The position numbers and the translations under genes were made by a program. The notes beneath the pieces were generated by a model, which worked only from the letters and a program-made list of their open reading frames with translations, was not told where the DNA came from and did not search any database. Below are positions 10,234 through 19,934 of a DNA stretch of 64,000 nt, piece by piece (the first letter of the stretch is position 1; every line of letters begins with the position of its first letter). Source of the DNA: an uncultured Pelagibacteraceae bacterium (GTDB lineage Bacteria > Pseudomonadota > Alphaproteobacteria > Pelagibacterales > Pelagibacteraceae); NCBI GenBank assembly GCA_902545405.1, contig CACCFT010000001.1, positions 1 to 64,000 of the forward strand, in the 5' to 3' direction.

Positions 10234-11565
10234 TTATGCTGCTTTCATTTCATCTTTTACTTTGCCAAATAAAGAATTTTGATTACTTTTTTCGATATTA
10301 ACTTTAATTAATTTACCAATATGACTTTCATTACCATCAAAAATAACTGAATTTAAAAATTTATTTCTTCCGAAAAATTTATTTTGGTTTTTAAGTTTAT
10401 TTTCTACAAGTACCTCTAAAGTTTTGCCTTCTAAAGATTTATTCAATTCTATTTGGTTGCTGAATAATTTTTCTTGAAGAGTTATCAGCCTATTTTTAAG
10501 TTTATATTTATCAGTAATCTTTAATTCTGCAGCTTTTGTTCCTGGTCTTGGACTAAAAATAAAAGAGAATGAATTTATAAATTTAATTTTATTAACTAAA
10601 TTTATGGTTTTTTTAAAATCAGATTCCGTTTCTCCAGGGTAACCAATTATAAAATCACTAGAAAATTTTATATCAGGATTAATTTTAATTAATTTTTCAT
10701 AAATATTTAAATAATAATCTACAGTATGCTTTCTGTTCATCATTTTTAGTATTCTGTCAGAACCACTTTGAATTGGTAAATGAACAAAAGGCATTAATTT
10801 TTTCGAATTTTTGTAACATTCAATAAGATCATCTGTCATATCTCTTGGATGAGATGTGGTATATCTTATTCTACTTATTTCGGTATATCTGCTAAGAGTG
10901 TTAATAAGATCTGACAATCTGTACTCTCTGGATCCATCTATATAGGAGTATGCATTTACATTTTGGCCAAGAAAAGTTATTTCTCTAGATCCGTTCTTTA
11001 TTAATCTCTCAGCTTCATCAATAATGCTTTTGAATGGTCTAGAATATTCTGGTCCTCTAGTATAAGGAACAACACAAAAGTGACAGAACTTATCACAACC
11101 TTCTTGAATTGTTAAAAAAGATGAAACATTGGTATTATTATTTTTAATATTGTCGAAATACCTGAACTTTGAAACCGAGTCAAATTCGGTTTCTTCAACT
11201 TTATTTTCTTTTTCAAAAATTTTTAAAAGATTATTTATTTTTTGATAAGATTGAGGGCCTATAACTAAATCTATATATTTTTCTCTATTTAACATCTCAG
11301 TATTTTCAGCTTGTGCAACACAACCTGCAACAACCATTATTGGTTTTTTTTTATCTTTATATAATTTTTTAACCCTTCCAATCTCATGATAAACTTTTTC
11401 TTTAGCTTTATCTCTAACATGACAAGTATTTAAAATGTAACAATCAGCTTCAGCTTGATTTTCGGTTTTATTATAACCTATCGACTTGACAGCATCGTAT
11501 ATCCTGTTGGAGTCATACTCATTCATTTGACAACCAAATGTCTTTATGAAAACTTTCTTATGCAT
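10234..11565 (-). CDS. miaB: tRNA-2-methylthio-N6-dimethylallyladenosine synthase
   Basis: Radical-SAM methylthiotransferase that modifies A37 of tRNAs. It has two clusters' worth of cysteines: Cys12, Cys48 and Cys82 in the N-terminal UPF0004 domain, and the radical-SAM CxxxCxxC at Cys157, Cys161 and Cys164. A TRAM domain closes the 443-residue protein. It lies 3 bp after fur and 1 bp before phoH, consistent with one transcript. Confidence 0.96.
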   Translation of the reverse strand: MHKKVFIKTFGCQMNEYDSNRIYDAVKSIGYNKTENQAEADCYILNTCHVRDKAKEKVYHEIGRVKKLYKDKKKPIMVVAGCVAQAENTEMLNREKYIDLVIGPQSYQKINNLLKIFEKENKVEETEFDSVSKFRYFDNIKNNNTNVSSFLTIQEGCDKFCHFCVVPYTRGPEYSRPFKSIIDEAERLIKNGSREITFLGQNVNAYSYIDGSREYRLSDLINTLSRYTEISRIRYTTSHPRDMTDDLIECYKNSKKLMPFVHLPIQSGSDRILKMMNRKHTVDYYLNIYEKLIKINPDIKFSSDFIIGYPGETESDFKKTINLVNKIKFINSFSFIFSPRPGTKAAELKITDKYKLKNRLITLQEKLFSNQIELNKSLEGKTLEVLVENKLKNQNKFFGRNKFLNSVIFDGNESHIGKLIKVNIEKSNQNSLFGKVKDEMKAA

Positions 11566-11568
11566 GAA

Positions 11569-11988
11569 TTATTTTTTTTTGATCCCGTATAGTTCTAATT
11601 TATGATCAACGAGTTTGTAGCCGTATTTATCAGCAATTTTTTTTTGTAATTCTTCGATCTCTTCATCAACAAATTCAATTATTTCTCCAGTTTTAATATC
11701 AATCAAGTGATTATGATCATCATTTAGCTCATATCTTGCTTTGCCAGACTTAAAATCATGTTTTGTTAAAATTCCAGCTTCTTCAAATAATTTTACTGTT
11801 CTATAAACTGTAGCAATACTAATTTTAGAATCTATTTGAGAAACCCTATTATATAATTCATCAACATCTGGGTGGTCAGACTCTCCATATGTTTTTTTAG
11901 ACTCGGATATTACTCTTGCGATTATCCTTCTTTGGTCTGTTAGCTTAACTCCATTTTTTTGGCATTTTTCTTCAATAGTTTCTAGCAT
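11569..11988 (-). CDS. fur: Fur-family metalloregulator
   Basis: Winged-helix metal-responsive repressor of 139 residues. The DNA-binding part contains LTDQRRIIARVI and the recognition segment ISIATVYRTVKLFEEAGIL; the dimerisation domain has DDHNHLIDIKTGEIIEF. The CxxC structural zinc cysteines of gamma-proteobacterial Fur are absent, as is usual in alphaproteobacterial Fur/Mur proteins, so iron or manganese specificity cannot be fixed from sequence. It lies between tsaB and miaB, an alphaproteobacterial neighbourhood. Confidence 0.9.
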   Translation of the reverse strand: MLETIEEKCQKNGVKLTDQRRIIARVISESKKTYGESDHPDVDELYNRVSQIDSKISIATVYRTVKLFEEAGILTKHDFKSGKARYELNDDHNHLIDIKTGEIIEFVDEEIEELQKKIADKYGYKLVDHKLELYGIKKK

Positions 11989-11996
11989 AATATATT

Positions 11997-12374
11997 TTAA
12001 CTCGAGTAAAGGGGTTTAATCAAATTAATATTTGTAAAATTTTTTTTATCAATTTTTACTAACTGATCTACGCTTTTATCAATTAAATGTTCACTCAAAA
12101 ATCCATATAAATCAATATTTTTTGCAAAAGCAATACCTTTAGCAATTGCTATTGAATTTCTAATACTTGAGATTTTGCCAGGGCCTTGATTGACAAATAT
12201 TTCACTTATTTTTTCTAAATTTGAATCATGTTCTTTAAGAAAGTTCAAAATTAATATCATTATTTTATCAAAATTTTCTCTACTGTTTATATGAGTGGTA
12301 GTATAAGATTCTATATTGGTTATGAGAGAAAGTAAAATTTTATCATTTGCAGCGTTTATAACTAAAGTACTCAT
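11997..12374 (-). CDS. tsaB: TsaB-like t6A synthesis protein, shortened
   Basis: Partner of TsaD in threonylcarbamoyl-adenosine (t6A37) tRNA modification. I chose the ATG at 12372-12374, because MSTLVINAAND matches the family N terminus; a longer in-frame start 57 bp upstream would only add an unrelated leader. The signature VNQGPGKISSIRNSIAIAKG lies at residues 61-80. The whole protein is only 125 residues, against about 200-230 for the family, yet it still ends in IKPLYSS, resembling the conserved C-terminal PLYLR. The shortening is therefore internal rather than a simple truncation. rimI, often its neighbour, is absent. Confidence 0.8.
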   Translation of the reverse strand: MSTLVINAANDKILLSLITNIESYTTTHINSRENFDKIMILILNFLKEHDSNLEKISEIFVNQGPGKISSIRNSIAIAKGIAFAKNIDLYGFLSEHLIDKSVDQLVKIDKKNFTNINLIKPLYSS

Positions 12375-13374
12375 TTTTTTTATTATTTTTTTAAACGTTA
12401 ATGCAGAAGTAGTAAATAAAAAATATTTCAAAAATGAGCAAGGTATTTTGGCAATTATGTATCATAGATTTGAAGAAAATAAGTATCCATCAACAAATAT
12501 AAGATTAGAAATATTTAAAAAACATATTAATTTAATAAAAGAAAATAATTTAGATTTTTATAATCCTGGTGAATTTTTAATAAATTTTAAAAAAGTTAAG
12601 GAACAAAAAAAAATTTTACTAACTATTGATGATGCATTTTCATCTTTTTATGAAAATGCTTGGCCAATCTTAAAAGAAGAAAAAATTCCTTTTATTTTAT
12701 TTGTCTCAACAGAGTCAGTCGGGAATAAAGGATATATGAGTTGGGACCAAATAAAGGAAATAGAAAAAAATAACTTTGTATACATTGGTAATCATTCACA
12801 TTCACACGATTATCTAACAAAGTTTACTTTTGAAAAGTTTAAAGATGACATTGATTTATCAATTAGAATCTTTAATGATAAATTAGGTTATAATCCGATT
12901 TTTTTTTCATATCCCTTTGGTGAGTATAATTTAGAACAGAAAAATTTTATTTCAAAAAATTTTGAATTTGCATTTGGCCAACATTCAGGTGTTATTGATT
13001 TAAATAAAGATAGATACGAACTTCCAAGGTTTCCTATAAACGAAAAATATGGTGAGCTAAAAAGATTTAAAGAAGTGATATCTTATTTACCACTTCAATA
13101 TAAAATTATTAAACCTGAAAATAAATTTATGAATTACGGACAAAATCCACCTAAAATGATGATAGAATTTTTTGAAGATCAAAAAAATTTAGAAAATATT
13201 AATTGTTTTTCAAATGAAGGTTCTAAATGGAGACAAACAAACATTATTTTAAAAGGTAATATATTAGAAATTAATTTTGCAGAAAAATTTATTGAAAGAA
13301 GAGGTAGAATTAATTGTTCATTAAAAGATGAAAAGGGTTGGAGATTTTCAGGATTTCAGTTTGTTCAAAATTAA
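12322..13374 (+). CDS. Exported polysaccharide deacetylase (NodB-like)
   Basis: A 350-residue protein read from the ATG at 12322; a TTG two codons earlier is also possible. Residues 1-28 look like a signal peptide ending VNA. The NodB-type metal and catalytic residues are present: Asp103-Asp104 in TIDDAFSSF and the His157/His161 pair in GNHSHSHDYL, with SYPFGEYN as a later motif. It probably removes acetyl groups from a cell-envelope or extracellular polysaccharide; substrate unknown. Its 5' end overlaps the divergent tsaB coding start by 53 bp, and its stop overlaps the Bax-like gene by 4 bp. Confidence 0.83.
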   Translation: MRESKILSFAAFITKVLIFFIIFLNVNAEVVNKKYFKNEQGILAIMYHRFEENKYPSTNIRLEIFKKHINLIKENNLDFYNPGEFLINFKKVKEQKKILLTIDDAFSSFYENAWPILKEEKIPFILFVSTESVGNKGYMSWDQIKEIEKNNFVYIGNHSHSHDYLTKFTFEKFKDDIDLSIRIFNDKLGYNPIFFSYPFGEYNLEQKNFISKNFEFAFGQHSGVIDLNKDRYELPRFPINEKYGELKRFKEVISYLPLQYKIIKPENKFMNYGQNPPKMMIEFFEDQKNLENINCFSNEGSKWRQTNIILKGNILEINFAEKFIERRGRINCSLKDEKGWRFSGFQFVQN

Positions 13375-14471
13375 ATTAATTTTTTAGTCTTATTGCTTGT
13401 TGGCATTATATTTACATCATCAAAATCTGTCAGTGAATTTTGATTTATAATTTTTTTTAACACATCAATATACTGTTGCCCTGTCTCCGCGTATTTATCT
13501 AAATAATTTACCAACTTTAAACTGTCTAATTTTTCATCATTGTCTCTTTGAATTGCTCTTTCTTTTCTAAATTCAATATAACTGCTATGAGTATTTAGAT
13601 TTCGCTGATAAGCTCTTACTGATGCTTTAAGAACTGCAAATTTTGCAACTTTGTGCTTAGCATCTTTATCTGCACCTGCTGGTCTAATTCCGTCACCATT
13701 CCATGTCCATTGACCAAATAATGCATTACCTTCTTGAGCAAATCTTGATGTTCCCCATCCAGTTTCTTTAGCAGCTTGAGCAAGTGCCAAAGAAACAGGT
13801 ATTTCATCCATTCTTACTTTCAGAGAATAAAAATCCCCGTCTTTTAAACCATATTGTTTAAATTTTTCTTTTAACCAGTTTTTTTCTTTTTGTGTATTAA
13901 TGTTCTTACTTAATATTCTAAACAATTTTTTTCTATCCAATCTAATTTTAGCATTCTCTTCAACAATTAGAGGTAAAACAATTTGAATAAATAATCTCTT
14001 TCTTTTTTTAGTACTCTCAATGCTTCTAATTTCTTTTGGAAGGTGGTCAATTTTGTTGCCTATATTTACTAACTTAGTATCTCTAACTTTTTCAAGATTA
14101 TAATTTGTATCTTTGAATAATTGTTCAATTGTTCTTGCATCAAATCTTATTGAATTTTGCCCCTCATCATCTGTACTGAAAAAATCAATGTCAGCAAAAA
14201 TATTTTTTAAATTCAGGTTATTTGATTTAGTTTCTGCTTCTCCATCAAGGATTTTTTTTCTTTTTTCTATTTCATAATCAAAATTTATACCAGCACTTGA
14301 TATAATAGATCTTTTGAAATTTAATTTTTTTTCAAAAAAATTGTTTACGGTTGGTAAAGTAAAAAACGAGAAAATCGTTAAAAAACTTACAACTGAAAAT
14401 CTAAAAATATTATTTCTCTTTTTTTTATTTTTAATATTTTTATTTTTTGTATTTTTAACCATCTGTTTCAA
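13371..14471 (-). CDS. Bax-like glucosaminidase (peptidoglycan hydrolase family)
   Basis: A 366-residue protein with a Lys/Asn-rich N terminus, one hydrophobic segment at about residues 23-42 (anchor or signal) and a C-terminal glucosaminidase domain. The domain contains SLALAQAAKETGWGTSRFA, with the likely catalytic Glu236, followed by GNALFGQWTW, a pattern typical of the Bax/FlgJ glucosaminidase group. It probably cleaves peptidoglycan glycan strands in the periplasm. It converges on the deacetylase gene with a 4-bp overlap of stop codons, pairing two envelope-acting enzymes. Confidence 0.82.
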   Translation of the reverse strand: MKQMVKNTKNKNIKNKKKRNNIFRFSVVSFLTIFSFFTLPTVNNFFEKKLNFKRSIISSAGINFDYEIEKRKKILDGEAETKSNNLNLKNIFADIDFFSTDDEGQNSIRFDARTIEQLFKDTNYNLEKVRDTKLVNIGNKIDHLPKEIRSIESTKKRKRLFIQIVLPLIVEENAKIRLDRKKLFRILSKNINTQKEKNWLKEKFKQYGLKDGDFYSLKVRMDEIPVSLALAQAAKETGWGTSRFAQEGNALFGQWTWNGDGIRPAGADKDAKHKVAKFAVLKASVRAYQRNLNTHSSYIEFRKERAIQRDNDEKLDSLKLVNYLDKYAETGQQYIDVLKKIINQNSLTDFDDVNIMPTSNKTKKLI

Positions 14472-14490
14472 TATAATTATTATTAATTAT

Positions 14491-15033
14491 TTATACAGCT
14501 AAAACTTCTTTAACTTCTGGAATATAATGACAAAGTAAATTTTCTACACCTTTTTTTAGAGTAAGAGTTGAAGATGGACAGCCTGAACAACTACCTTTCA
14601 ATAAAACTTTAACTTTTCCATCCTTGAATTCTTGGAACTTTATATCTCCTCCGTCTCTTGCAACAGCAGGTCTGATTTTAGAATCTAGAATACTTATTAT
14701 TTTTTTTTCAATCTCTGTATAATTTTCTTTTTGCTCTTCTTCATTTATTTTATCTATAATGCAGGCGTTGCCATTTGCATAATGCTCATTTACATAAGAT
14801 ATAATAATATGCTGAATGTCTTCCCATTTCTTATTTTCTTCCTTATTTATAGAAAAGAAATCTTCTCCTAAAAATACTCCAGTTACTCCATTTATCTGTA
14901 GTAAGTTCTTTATCAATAAATTATTTGTATCTTCTTGTTTTAAAACTTCTAAAGGTCCATTATTAGATACCTTCCTGCCAGGTAGAAACTTTAATGAATT
15001 TGGGTTTGGTGTATTTTCAGTTTGTATAAACAT
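14491..15033 (-). CDS. NfuA/NFU1-type iron-sulfur carrier
   Basis: A 180-residue protein with an N-terminal Nfu domain (starting MFIQTENTPNPNSLKFLPG) and a C-terminal NifU-like domain with DGGDIKF and the cluster-binding GSCSGCPSS, Cys149 and Cys152. It carries Fe-S clusters to target enzymes; MiaB in this window is one plausible client. Length and domain order match the mitochondrial/alphaproteobacterial NFU1 form. Confidence 0.93.
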   Translation of the reverse strand: MFIQTENTPNPNSLKFLPGRKVSNNGPLEVLKQEDTNNLLIKNLLQINGVTGVFLGEDFFSINKEENKKWEDIQHIIISYVNEHYANGNACIIDKINEEEQKENYTEIEKKIISILDSKIRPAVARDGGDIKFQEFKDGKVKVLLKGSCSGCPSSTLTLKKGVENLLCHYIPEVKEVLAV

Positions 15034-15070
15034 AAGTGTTATATAGTGTTTATTTCAAAATATTAAATGA

Positions 15071-16072
15071 TTAAAAACCAACTATTTCTTTTATCTTTTT
15101 AACTTTTTTAGATGAAATATCTTGTGCTTTTGCTGCACCATCCTCTAAAATTTGATCTATGTAATTTTTATCAGACAACAATTTTTGTATTTCTTTTGAT
15201 ATAGGTGAAAGTTTCGTCACGATTATTTCAGATAGTTTATTTTTTAGATCAGAAAAATTTTTTCCTTCAAATTCGTTTAATGTATGAGTAATATTTTGAT
15301 TGCTTAAACTAGAGTAAATACCCATTAAATTTTCTGCCTCAGGTCTTCCTTTAAGTCCAATTTCATCACCAGGCAAAGTATCATTATCTGTTTTTGCTTT
15401 TTTTATTTTGTTAATAATTTGATCCTCAGTATCTGTTAAATTTATCCTACTTCCTTCAGCAATATCTGACTTACTCATTTTTTTTGTGCCGTCTTTCAAG
15501 CTCATTATTCTAGAAAAATTTTTTTGTATGAGGGGCTCTGGAAGTTTTAAGAAATCTGGACATTTATATTCGTTATTAAATTTTTGAGCTATATCTCTAC
15601 AGAGTTCTAGATGCTGTTTTTGATCATCTCCAACTGGCACATGAGTAGCATCATATAAAAGAATATCAGAGGCCATTAAAATTGGATAAATATATAAACC
15701 AACACTAGCTTTTTCCTTGTCTTTTCCAGCTTTCTCTTTAAATTGTGTCATTCTATTAAGCCAACCCATTCTGGCGACACATCCTAAAATCCACGAACCC
15801 TCGGAATGTGCTGGAACTAAAGATTGATTGAATATTATACTATTTTTTGGATTAATACCGCTTGCGATAAATGCTGCTGCTGTTTCTCTAATATTATTTT
15901 TTAACTCTATCGGATCTTGCATTACTGTGATGGCATGAAGATCAACAACACAAAAAATACAGCTATTATCTTTGTTGTTTTGTAAATCAACAAAATTTTT
16001 AATTGCGCCTATATAATTCCCTAGATGTAAATTTCCCGTTGGCTGAACTCCAGAAAAAATTTTTTTAGACAT
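15071..16072 (-). CDS. trpS: Tryptophanyl-tRNA synthetase
   Basis: Class I aminoacyl-tRNA synthetase of 333 residues. The HIGH-type motif appears as [11 protein letters not shown] at residues 13-23 and the KMSKS loop as KKMSKSD near residue 198. The 3-bp gap from murJ upstream suggests a murJ-trpS transcript. Confidence 0.97.
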   Translation of the reverse strand: MSKKIFSGVQPTGNLHLGNYIGAIKNFVDLQNNKDNSCIFCVVDLHAITVMQDPIELKNNIRETAAAFIASGINPKNSIIFNQSLVPAHSEGSWILGCVARMGWLNRMTQFKEKAGKDKEKASVGLYIYPILMASDILLYDATHVPVGDDQKQHLELCRDIAQKFNNEYKCPDFLKLPEPLIQKNFSRIMSLKDGTKKMSKSDIAEGSRINLTDTEDQIINKIKKAKTDNDTLPGDEIGLKGRPEAENLMGIYSSLSNQNITHTLNEFEGKNFSDLKNKLSEIIVTKLSPISKEIQKLLSDKNYIDQILEDGAAKAQDISSKKVKKIKEIVGF

Positions 16073-16075
16073 AAT

Positions 16076-17602
16076 TTAATAGTTTAATTTAATATCAGAT
16101 ATTTTAAAGGCCTTAATGAGTATTGAAATCAACAAATAAAAAGCAAAAGTTAAAAGAACTAATAATATAACTGCTAAAAATTTATAACTATTTGTAAATA
16201 TAAAATAATTACTAAAATAATTTATTAATATTTTAAATAATCCCAGACAAATTAAATTTACAATAAATATTTTAAAAAGCTGTGTAAAAAATGAATTGTT
16301 GAAGTTAAAGTAATTTTTATTTAGGACAAATACCATTAGAAAGAATGCATTCAACCATGAAGAAATAGTTGTTGCAATAGGAATTATAATAAAACCTATT
16401 TTACTAAATAAAGATACACTAATGACAATATTCAAAATTACAGAAATCAATGAAAAGTAAAAAGGTGTTTTTGTATCATTTCTGGCAAATATAAAACTTG
16501 AAAATATTTTTATCATTGAGAATGCAGGTAGACCTAATGCAAAATAAAATAATGCAAGAGCTGAATTTTTAACACTTTCTTCATTAAAAGATCCATAACC
16601 AAAAAGCGCAGAAACAATTTCTTCAGAAGCAAAAATTAATGCTAGGGTAGCTGGAAGACTTAAAAATAAACTCAGCTCCAAAGACTTATTTTGTAAAATT
16701 TCTAATTTTATTTTGTTTTTACTCTGAACATATCTGCTTAGGTTGGGTAAAATAATTATACCTATTACAATTCCTGCTATAGCTAAGTTTATCTGATATA
16801 TTCTATCTGCATAATACAAATATGAAACCGCACTTGCTTGAAAAGAAGCAATTATTGTTCCAACTAATATGTTAATTTGAGTAACGCCAGATGAAAATAT
16901 ACTTGGCAAGAGTTTTTTAAAAAAGAATTTTATTTTGTTATCTATTTGGAAATTCAATTTAAAACTTGGATAAAAATATTTTCTAGTAAAAATAATTAAA
17001 AATATGAACTGAACAATTCCGGCAAATGTTATTGCATAACTAAGATAGTAAACTAAATCAGTGTAATTTTTGATAAAAAGGAAACATATTATTAATATTA
17101 TATTTAAAAAAAGTGGAGCAGCAGCAGCTACAGCAAATTTATTGTGGGAATTTAAAATTGCTGAAAAAAAAGAAGCTATGCTTATGAAAAATAAAAAAGG
17201 GAAAGTAATTCTTGTTAAATCAACTGCTAATTTGAACTTTTCATCTATTTCTGAGAAGCCGGGGGCAATCAACTTTATAAAGCTTGGCATAAAAATCTCT
17301 ACTAGTATTGTTAAACTTAAAAGTGCTAAGACCAATAAATTAAATACCGAGTTTGCAAATTTATGAGCTTTTTTTTTACTAGACAGAAGTTCTGATGTAT
17401 AAGATGGAACAAACGCTGCATTAAAAGTACCTTCTGCAAATAATCTTCTAAAAGTGTTTGGTATTCTAAATGCCACGAAGAATGCATCAGCAACTGGTCC
17501 CGATCCAAGATAAATAGCTATAAAAAAGTCTCTAATGTATCCTAAAATTCTACTTATTATAACAAACAGACTAAATGTGCCTGTTGACTTAATTAAATTC
17601 AT
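16076..17602 (-). CDS. murJ: Lipid II flippase MurJ
   Basis: Polytopic membrane protein of 508 residues that flips the peptidoglycan precursor lipid II. It has about 14 predicted hydrophobic segments and the MurJ N-terminal signature SRILGYIRDF with GPVADAFFVAFRIPNTFRRL. The VYYLYYADRIYQINLAIAG-type segment in the middle also fits. It diverges from maeB over a 43-bp gap. Confidence 0.93.
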   Translation of the reverse strand: MNLIKSTGTFSLFVIISRILGYIRDFFIAIYLGSGPVADAFFVAFRIPNTFRRLFAEGTFNAAFVPSYTSELLSSKKKAHKFANSVFNLLVLALLSLTILVEIFMPSFIKLIAPGFSEIDEKFKLAVDLTRITFPFLFFISIASFFSAILNSHNKFAVAAAAPLFLNIILIICFLFIKNYTDLVYYLSYAITFAGIVQFIFLIIFTRKYFYPSFKLNFQIDNKIKFFFKKLLPSIFSSGVTQINILVGTIIASFQASAVSYLYYADRIYQINLAIAGIVIGIIILPNLSRYVQSKNKIKLEILQNKSLELSLFLSLPATLALIFASEEIVSALFGYGSFNEESVKNSALALFYFALGLPAFSMIKIFSSFIFARNDTKTPFYFSLISVILNIVISVSLFSKIGFIIIPIATTISSWLNAFFLMVFVLNKNYFNFNNSFFTQLFKIFIVNLICLGLFKILINYFSNYFIFTNSYKFLAVILLVLLTFAFYLLISILIKAFKISDIKLNY

Positions 17603-17645
17603 AAATCATATTAGTAACTTAATCCTTTCGTATATCTAACAAATA

Positions 17646-19934
17646 ATGAAAAAAAACAAAATTGAACACTATTCTGACAAAGAAGCTTTGGATTTTCATA
17701 CTAACGATAAATCTGGCAAAATAGAGATCGTTTCATCTAAGCCCGTGACTACAAAAAGAGACCTAGCCTTAGCTTATTCTCCTGGTGTAGCGGCACCAGT
17801 AAAAGCAATTGCTGATAATCCTGAGCTAGCATACGAATATACAACAAAAGGAAATTTAGTTGCGGTAATTAGTAATGGATCAGCAATATTAGGGCTAGGA
17901 AATTTGGGTGCTATTGCATCAAAACCAGTTATGGAAGGAAAAGCTGTTCTATTTAAAAGATTTGCAGATATTGATTCTATAGATTTAGAAATAGATACAG
18001 AGGATACAAAAGAAATAATTAATTCCATAAAGCATATAGCAAAAAGTTTTGGTGGTATAAATCTTGAAGACATTGCAGCTCCAAACTGTTTTATAATTGA
18101 GGAAGAATTAAAAAAAATTCTGGATATTCCTGTTTTTCATGATGATCAACATGGGACGGCAATCATAACAACAGCAGCATTAATTAATGCAGTAGATATT
18201 GCAAAAAAAAAATTAAAAAAAATTAAAATAGTAATTAATGGTGCGGGTGCTGCAGCTATGGCATGTGCAAAATTATTTAGAAGCACAGGTATTCCAAAAA
18301 ATAATATCAAAATGTTGGATACAAAAGGAGTAATAAATAAAAATAGAAAAGATATTAACGCTTGGAAAAAAGAGTTTGCAGTAGAAACAAAGGATAGAAG
18401 TTTAGATGATGCAATGAAAAATGCAGATGTATTTTTAGGTTTATCTGCCGCAGGTGTTGTAAAAAAAAGTATGGTTAGAAAAATGGCTAAAAATCCAATC
18501 ATATTTGCGTGCGCAAATCCAGATCCTGAAATTAAACCAGAAGATATAGAAGAAGTGAGGAGTGATGCGATTATTGCAACAGGTAGATCCGATTATCCAA
18601 ACCAAGTAAATAATTTAATTGGGTTTCCATACATATTTAGGGGAGCGTTAGATGTTAGAGCAAAAACTATTAACGAGGACATGAAAGTTGCAGCAGCTAA
18701 TGCTATTGCTTCACTTGCAAGAGAATTTGTGCCTGACGAGGTCGCAGCTGCAATGGGAGGTGAGAGACCTAATTATGGAAAAGAATATATCATTCCATCT
18801 ACTTTTGATCCAAGATTGATAAGTGTGATACCTGTGGCTGTAGCAAAAGCTGCGATGAAATCTGGAGTGGCAAGAAAAAAAATAGAAAATTTTGATCAAT
18901 ACTCAGAGCAACTAAAGCAAAGGCTTGATCCATCTGTAACTATTATGCAAGGAATAAATAATCAAATTAAAAAAACAAAAAAAAAAGTTGTCTTTGCAGA
19001 TGGTGAAGATGAAAATACTTTAAAAGCTGCAATAGCTTTTAAAAATAGTGGACTAGGAACGCCTATTTTGGTTGCGAAAGAAAAAGTGGTTAAAGAAAAA
19101 CTTAGAGAGATTGGTTACGGAGAAAACTTTGATATAGAGATTGTGAACTCTACCTTGAGCGACAAACGAAAAAAATATGTCAATTACCTATTTAAAAAAC
19201 TTCAAAGAACAGAAGGATTACTTGAGAGAGATTGTGATAAAATGGTTAGAAATGATAGAGTTATTTGGGGTTCATGCATGGTTGCGTGTAATGATGCTGA
19301 TGCAATGGTTACTGGTAATTCGAGAAGGTATGGACAATCTCTTGATAAAGTAAAAAAGGTAATAGATGCTAGACCAGGAGAAATTATGTTTGGACTGAAC
19401 ATGATTGTAAATAAAGGCAAAACGGTTTTTATTGCAGATACAAGTGTTCACGAATATCCAACATCTGAGCAACTTTCTGAAATAGCTATTTCTGCATCTA
19501 GAGTTGCAAAATTATTCGGTTTTGAACCAAAAGTCGCTTTTCTTTCACATTCAACATTCGGCCAACCAATTACAGCTAGAACTAAACATATAAGAGATGC
19601 GGTAGAAATTTTAAAAAATAAAAAGGTCAACTTTAAGTTTGATGGAGATATGCAGCCCGATGTAGCCTTAAGTGAAGAATATAAAGACCTTTATCCATTC
19701 TCTGAGATTGTTGGTAATGCAAATATATTAATTATGCCTGGACAACACAGTGCTGCCATAACATATAAAATAATGAAAACTTTAGGAGGTGCTAAAGTTA
19801 TAGGACCGCTATTAATCGGTTTAGGGCAAGCAATTGAAATTGCTCCATTAAGATCATCAACGTCTGACATATTAAATTTAGCATCAGTTGCAGCGTATTC
19901 AGCAAGTGTAATTAATTATAAAAAACCAAATTAA
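17646..19934 (+). CDS. maeB: NADP-dependent malic enzyme with phosphotransacetylase-like domain
   Basis: Converts malate to pyruvate and CO2 with reduction of NADP. The 762 residues split into a malic enzyme part (about 1-430, with SPGVAAPVKAI, the metal-site FHDDQHGTA and the NAD-fold GAGAAAMACAKLF) and a C-terminal phosphate-acetyltransferase-like domain (about 435-762, with MPGQHSAAITYKIM). This is the long MaeB form. The C-terminal domain in such fusions is usually regulatory rather than a working Pta. It converges on the BON lipoprotein gene with a 4-bp stop overlap. Confidence 0.94.
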   Translation: MKKNKIEHYSDKEALDFHTNDKSGKIEIVSSKPVTTKRDLALAYSPGVAAPVKAIADNPELAYEYTTKGNLVAVISNGSAILGLGNLGAIASKPVMEGKAVLFKRFADIDSIDLEIDTEDTKEIINSIKHIAKSFGGINLEDIAAPNCFIIEEELKKILDIPVFHDDQHGTAIITTAALINAVDIAKKKLKKIKIVINGAGAAAMACAKLFRSTGIPKNNIKMLDTKGVINKNRKDINAWKKEFAVETKDRSLDDAMKNADVFLGLSAAGVVKKSMVRKMAKNPIIFACANPDPEIKPEDIEEVRSDAIIATGRSDYPNQVNNLIGFPYIFRGALDVRAKTINEDMKVAAANAIASLAREFVPDEVAAAMGGERPNYGKEYIIPSTFDPRLISVIPVAVAKAAMKSGVARKKIENFDQYSEQLKQRLDPSVTIMQGINNQIKKTKKKVVFADGEDENTLKAAIAFKNSGLGTPILVAKEKVVKEKLREIGYGENFDIEIVNSTLSDKRKKYVNYLFKKLQRTEGLLERDCDKMVRNDRVIWGSCMVACNDADAMVTGNSRRYGQSLDKVKKVIDARPGEIMFGLNMIVNKGKTVFIADTSVHEYPTSEQLSEIAISASRVAKLFGFEPKVAFLSHSTFGQPITARTKHIRDAVEILKNKKVNFKFDGDMQPDVALSEEYKDLYPFSEIVGNANILIMPGQHSAAITYKIMKTLGGAKVIGPLLIGLGQAIEIAPLRSSTSDILNLASVAAYSASVINYKKPN

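Noticed and set aside
12316-12431. Longer starts for tsaB (12431) and the deacetylase (TTG at 12316)
   Set aside because: The extra TsaB residues do not match the family N terminus, and the ATG two codons after the TTG gives a clean signal peptide.
13616-13807. Small minus-strand ORF within the Bax-like gene
   Set aside because: Out-of-frame shadow of the glucosaminidase domain with biased composition.
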